Shown in pieces: positions 60,737 to 64,000 of a stretch of 64,000 bases of DNA. Origin of the DNA: PCRC01 sp017848435 (lineage in GTDB: Bacteria > Pseudomonadota > Gammaproteobacteria > Burkholderiales > Burkholderiaceae_C); assembly GCA_965284315.1 (NCBI GenBank), contig OZ260072.1, positions 1,054,001-1,118,000 of the forward strand. Reading direction: 5' to 3'. The stretch's first letter is position 1; each line of letters opens with the position of its first letter. Position numbers and translations under genes: made by a program. The notes below the pieces were generated by a model. That model was not told where the DNA came from. It saw nothing but the letters and a program-made list of their open reading frames with translations, and did not search any database.

Positions 60737-61371
60737 TGGAATGCCTCTATCCAGACTGGCACATCCACTGGAAACTCAGACTCGAAATCTGCACTGAGAT
60801 CGCCCTGGACCAGCATGGTCCATACCGTGCCCAGCCAAGCGGCTCTGTCTGGCCCGCCAAGTGCGTCAACGATGGCATCAGAGCTTGATTTACCGCCTTG
60901 GACAATGATGAATTGCAGGACCGCAGCTTTTTGTTCTGACGGTGACGTTCGTTGCTTGTACCGCCGCAAAAACTTGAGGTTCTGAAGGTATGGGCCCCTG
61001 ATGTCTTCCTCGCTTTTGACCACAAACAGTTGGCCTCGCTCTTCGCAGTAGCGTTTTGCAGCCATGAACTTTGGCTCAAACTCTCTTGCGTACCGTTCAA
61101 GATCCGCTTTTGGTTTGACTTCAACGATTTCTGCTGGCCGTTTTATGTCCTTGAAAACCACGCGTGCGTCTGGAACGTAGCCTTGTGGCACGCCAGGGAC
61201 TGGGATTCGTACAGGCTGCACTTCGAATGACGCAACCTCGTTATCGAACTCCAAAAGAATCAAATGGTCGCGTTCAAGAAGCGACTCAAACTCATGTGAT
61301 TCGTCGTTCTTTGCACTGGCGAATCTACCCGTGACAACCAAGTAGTTCTTCGGTATCTTTCGAACAGGCAT
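60733..61371 (-). CDS. tnsA: TnsA endonuclease
   Basis: The 212-aa protein has the restriction-like catalytic residues: Glu in the segment HEFESLLERD (26-35), VPDAR (Asp68) and EVK (84-86). It cuts the 5' ends of the transposon, allowing cut-and-paste excision with TnsB. It is the outermost gene, 122 bp from the right end, and its start lies beside TnsB sites, allowing autoregulation. Confidence 0.92.
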   Translation of the reverse strand: MPVRKIPKNYLVVTGRFASAKNDESHEFESLLERDHLILLEFDNEVASFEVQPVRIPVPGVPQGYVPDARVVFKDIKRPAEIVEVKPKADLERYAREFEPKFMAAKRYCEERGQLFVVKSEEDIRGPYLQNLKFLRRYKQRTSPSEQKAAVLQFIIVQGGKSSSDAIVDALGGPDRAAWLGTVWTMLVQGDLSADFESEFPVDVPVWIEAFQ

Positions 61372-61385
61372 CTTGTCAGCTCGCG

Positions 61386-61493
61386 ACTTCTGATGTATCC
61401 CTCTTTATAGGCCTAAGCCCAAAAAACACCTAGCTTTATCATCACTTCTGGTGATAAAGCGTTGTTTTTCTCACTTACTTCTGGTCTCTGACA
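61386..61493 (-). repeat. Right transposon end with TnsB-type sites
   Basis: Reading from 61493 on the minus strand, TGTCAGAGAC is followed by CAGAAGTAAGTGAGAAAAAC (from 61483) and CAGAAGTGATGATAAAGC (from 61450). A weaker CAGAAGT starts at 61392. The second site lies inside the inverted repeat GCTTTATCA/TGATAAAGC. The sites are more widely spaced than at the left end. Confidence 0.85.
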
Positions 61494-61498
61494 GTGTG
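61494..61498. repeat. Right copy of the 5-bp target-site duplication (GTGTG)
   Basis: It directly follows the ACA terminus at 61493 and is identical to 12883-12887. The next base completes the ancestral lipA TGA stop. Confidence 0.9.
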
Positions 61499-61507
61499 AC
61501 CCTGGTT

Positions 61508-63295
61508 TCAGGCCGCCAGCAGCGCCGCTGGATTCTCTGACACCAGCACCTCTTGCGCCCAGGGCGCCAGCTTGCCGGTGTCGGCGCGCAACACCTGCTG
61601 TTTGACCGCCAGAATCTGCGCCGGGTGCATGGAAAAACTGCGCAGGCCCAACCCGAGCAGCAGGCGCGTCAAGGTCACATCACCGGCCATCTCGCCACAG
61701 ACGCTGACCTGCTTGCCGCTGGCATGGCAGGCGGCAATGGTGTCGGCCAGCAGCCGCAACACGGCCGGGTGCAACGGGTCGTACAGGTGCGCGACCGATT
61801 CGTCGGCCCGGTCGATCGCCAGCGTGTACTGGATCAGGTCGTTGGTGCCGATGGACAGGAAGTCGAAATACTTCAGAAACAGCGGCAGGGTCAGCGCGGC
61901 CGCGGGCACCTCGATCATCGCGCCCAACCGCACCGGGCCGTAGGCCATGCCCCGGTTGTCCAGTTCGGCACGGGCATGGTCCAACAGGGCCAGGGTCTGG
62001 CGGATTTCACTGCCATGGCCGAGCATCGGAAACAGCAGGTTCACCTGCCCATGCGCGGCGGCGCGCAGAATGGCACGCAGCTGCGTGAGGAACATCGCCG
62101 GGTCGGCCAGGCTCCAGCGGATGGCGCGCAGGCCCAGGGCCGGGTTCAGGTGGTTGTCTTCGCGGGCGCTGCGGTCATTGGGTTTGTCGAGCGGTTTGTC
62201 GGCCCCCACGTCCACGGTGCGGATGGTGACGGGCAAACCCTGCATGCCATCCACCGCACGCCGGTAGGCGTCGTACTGCTCTTCCTCGCCGGGCAACTTG
62301 CCCTTGCGGCCCATGAACAGAAATTCGCTGCGGAACAGGCCAATGCCCACCGCACCGGCATTGACCGCCGCCGCAGCGTCGTCGGGTGATTCGATGTTGG
62401 CCAGCAGTTCGATTTTCTGGTCGTCCAGCGTGACGGCGGGCGTGTGGCGCAGGCGCGTGAGCCGCTGCCGCTCGACCTCAAACTGGCGTTGCTTAAAACC
62501 GTACTCGGCCAGGATGATGGCCGACGGGTCCACGATGATGATGCCGGCGTCGCCGTCGATGATGACCCAGTCGTCCTGCCGCACCAACTGGCTGGCGCTG
62601 CGCGCGCCCACCACGGCCGGGATGTCCATGCTGCGGGCCACGATGGCGGTGTGCGAGGTCTTGCCGCCCACGTCGGTGACGAAACCGGCGAACACGCTTT
62701 TCTTGAACTGCAGCATGTCGGCCGGCGACAGGTCGTGCGCGATCAGGATCAGCGGCACGTCGATGGTGTCGTCGAGCAGCAGCTCCTGTTTGGATTTCGG
62801 CCTGGCTTCGCGCGGCGGCAAGGGCGGCGCCAGCGGCGACGGTGCGCCCTTCATCGCCCGCAACACCCGCTCGGCGATCTGCTCCAGATCGGCCTTGCGT
62901 TCGCGCAGGTACTCGTCTTCCATTTCGTCGAATTGGCGTGAGATCACCTCCAGCTGCGCTGTGAGTGCCCACTCTGCGTTGTAGAGCCGGCTGCCGATCC
63001 ACTGCTTGACACCGCCAATCAGGTCTTCGTCCTGCAACAGCATCAGGTGCACGTCCAGCAGCGCGACCAGTTCCTGCGGCGCGTCCTTGGGCTTCATGCC
63101 GCCCAGCGTTTGCTGCAGCCGGATGATTTCTTCCACCACCTGGTTGCGCGCCAGCCGCACCCGCTCGATCTCGGCGTCCACATCAGCCGCGTCGATGAAG
63201 TAGTGCGCCACATCCACCCGGCTGGACGCGACGATGACGGCACGGCCAATCGCAATGCCGCGCGCAACCGCCAGGCCGTGGATGGAAAAAGTCAT
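61508..63295 (-). CDS. ptsI: PTS enzyme I (phosphoenolpyruvate-protein phosphotransferase)
   Basis: The 595-aa enzyme has the phospho-His region VTDVGGKTSHTAIVARSM and a C-terminal PEP-binding barrel with SIGTNDLIQYTLAIDR and the Cys of VCGEMAGD. It transfers phosphate from PEP to HPr. The start at 63295 (MTFSIHGLAV) is chosen by family length; a longer open frame upstream is not conserved. Its stop lies 15 bp from the right end of the transposon, so it is the likely attachment-site gene. Confidence 0.94.
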   Translation of the reverse strand: MTFSIHGLAVARGIAIGRAVIVASSRVDVAHYFIDAADVDAEIERVRLARNQVVEEIIRLQQTLGGMKPKDAPQELVALLDVHLMLLQDEDLIGGVKQWIGSRLYNAEWALTAQLEVISRQFDEMEDEYLRERKADLEQIAERVLRAMKGAPSPLAPPLPPREARPKSKQELLLDDTIDVPLILIAHDLSPADMLQFKKSVFAGFVTDVGGKTSHTAIVARSMDIPAVVGARSASQLVRQDDWVIIDGDAGIIIVDPSAIILAEYGFKQRQFEVERQRLTRLRHTPAVTLDDQKIELLANIESPDDAAAAVNAGAVGIGLFRSEFLFMGRKGKLPGEEEQYDAYRRAVDGMQGLPVTIRTVDVGADKPLDKPNDRSAREDNHLNPALGLRAIRWSLADPAMFLTQLRAILRAAAHGQVNLLFPMLGHGSEIRQTLALLDHARAELDNRGMAYGPVRLGAMIEVPAAALTLPLFLKYFDFLSIGTNDLIQYTLAIDRADESVAHLYDPLHPAVLRLLADTIAACHASGKQVSVCGEMAGDVTLTRLLLGLGLRSFSMHPAQILAVKQQVLRADTGKLAPWAQEVLVSENPAALLAA

Positions 63296-63377
63296 GCCGA
63301 CACCGCCGGGCCGCCCCAAGTGGCACAGCCCCCTCGGGAGGCAGTGCACCCCAAGTGGGCAAGCGTGGGGGCCATGT

Positions 63378-63647
63378 TCACTCGCCTTCCCCGAACTTGT
63401 CCTGGAACAGCGCCAACAAGGCGTCGAGCGCCTCCTGTTCGCGGTCACCTAGGGTCTCGATCTCCACCGTGCTGCCCAGCCCGGCGGCGAGCATCATGAC
63501 GCCCATGATGCTTTTGGCGTTGACACGGCGTTCGCCCTTGGCGATCCAGACCTCGCAGGGGAAACTGCCCGCCAGCTTGGTCAGCTTGGCAGAAGCGCGT
63601 GCGTGCAGGCCGAGTTTATTGCTGATGGTCGTGGTCGCTTTGGTCAT
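63378..63647 (-). CDS. ptsH: HPr phosphocarrier protein
   Basis: The 89-aa protein has the phospho-acceptor His15 in LGLHARASAKL and Ser46 in NAKSIMGVMML. It passes phosphate from enzyme I to EIIA. The gene overlaps the end of the EIIA gene by 32 bp and precedes ptsI. Betaproteobacteria often use this incomplete PTS for regulation rather than sugar uptake. Confidence 0.95.
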   Translation of the reverse strand: MTKATTTISNKLGLHARASAKLTKLAGSFPCEVWIAKGERRVNAKSIMGVMMLAAGLGSTVEIETLGDREQEALDALLALFQDKFGEGE

Positions 63648-64000
63648 GTCGTCGTCGGGCCTGGTTTTGGGGGGCGGTGATCGCCACGGGCATCACGCCC
63701 TGAACGCCACCGGCGAGCGCCCGGCCCACCAAGGTGTCCAGCGGTTCATGGCGGTAGGTGATGGCGCGCAGCAGCATGGGCAGATTCACGCCGGCAATCA
63801 GTTTGTTGTTCAAGCCGTCCACCAGCTTCTGCGCCACATTGCACGGTGTGGCGCCGAACATGTCAGTGAGCACCAGCATCTGCGGCGTGTCCAACTGCGC
63901 CATGGCGATGCGCGCGGTGGCCAGCGACTCTTCGGGCGACAGGTTGGGTTGGATGTCCACCGCCGCAAGGACTGACGCGCTGTCGGGGAACACATGCAGC
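63616..64000 (-). CDS. Man-family PTS EIIA component, partial
   Basis: The C-terminal part of a mannose-family EIIA domain is present, with VLVLTDMFGATPCNVAQKL and LIAGVNLPMLLRAITYR. The frame stays open to the window edge, so the first few dozen residues, including the phospho-His, are outside. It heads the EIIA-HPr-EI operon and is probably regulatory. Confidence 0.85.
   Translation of the reverse strand, partial: LHVFPDSASVLAAVDIQPNLSPEESLATARIAMAQLDTPQMLVLTDMFGATPCNVAQKLVDGLNNKLIAGVNLPMLLRAITYRHEPLDTLVGRALAGGVQGVMPVAITAPQNQARRRHDQSDHDHQQ

Larger units (their letters stand above)
12888..61493. mobile_element. Tn7-like transposon carrying metal-resistance and defence cargo
   Basis: The element is 48,606 bp with matching termini. 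The left end reads TGTGAGCAACCAG and the right end, on the other strand, TGTCAGAGACCAG; 21 of the first 29 bases agree. Repeated CAGAAGTA-N-TGAGAA sites, as bound by TnsB, follow at both ends, and the flanks carry the 5-bp duplication GTGTG. The right end encodes tnsA, tnsB, tnsC and tniQ, all reading inward; a possible TnsE is at the left end. It has inserted between convergent lipA and ptsI. No cas gene or CRISPR array is present. Cargo includes two RND pumps, copper, mercury and cadmium/lead genes, an ABC-3C system and toxin-antitoxin modules. Confidence 0.93.

Noticed and set aside
12888..61493. Insertion sequences or an integron inside the cargo
   Set aside because: No transposase other than TnsB, no integrase and no clear attC series were found.

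Overview
The window is GC-rich DNA from a betaproteobacterium, most likely Burkholderiales/Comamonadaceae. This is inferred from gene order (complete atpIBEFHAGDC operon, DUF493-lipB-lipA, Man-type EIIA-HPr-EI phosphotransferase genes), a long AtpA, and protein flavour. I could not run a database search.

Layout. (1) Core chromosome, 1-12887: a Pal-like lipoprotein gene, a fliA-flgM pair, the F1Fo ATP synthase operon on the minus strand, a metallo-beta-lactamase-fold lipoprotein, and DUF493-lipB-lipA. (2) A Tn7-like transposon, 12888-61493 (48.6 kb). It is bounded by matching 5'-TGT ends carrying repeated TnsB-type sites and by an identical 5-bp target duplication (GTGTG). (3) Core chromosome again, 61494-64000: ptsI, ptsH and the start-truncated EIIA gene. 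Removing the element restores two convergent genes, lipA and ptsI, whose stop codons lay only 8 bp apart. The transposon landed in the lipA stop codon, and its own end supplies five new in-frame codons and a new stop.

Inside the element the transposition genes tnsA-tnsB-tnsC-tniQ sit at the right end, next to ptsI. A protein that looks like a divergent TnsE is encoded at the opposite end, just inside the left terminus. Next comes a conflict-system block (14.7-21.9 kb): a BpsA-like methyltransferase-fold protein, two related proteins of an unrecognised family marked by a WGxGxS motif, an HTH / ImmA-IrrE protease / PIN-nuclease operon, and an ABC-three-component (SMC-like DUF2326) system. The rest is metal resistance. 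It holds a periplasmic copper cassette (multicopper oxidase, cupredoxin, DUF411, CusF-like, TorF-like porin) with a two-component system; a mer locus without merA; a Cus-type Cu(I)/Ag(I) RND pump; a second paralogous two-component system; a second, CzcCBA-type RND pump; and cadR-cadA-lspA. Small modules (YegP, YjzC-like, a DUF2384 pair, DinJ-YafQ) fill the gaps.

How the parts fit: the element combines chromosomal-site transposition, metal detoxification (selective benefit), and defence or stabilisation genes. The best candidate for an undescribed system is the 14.7-21.9 kb block, where two members of the same unknown family flank a repressor-protease-nuclease operon and adjoin an ABC-3C system.
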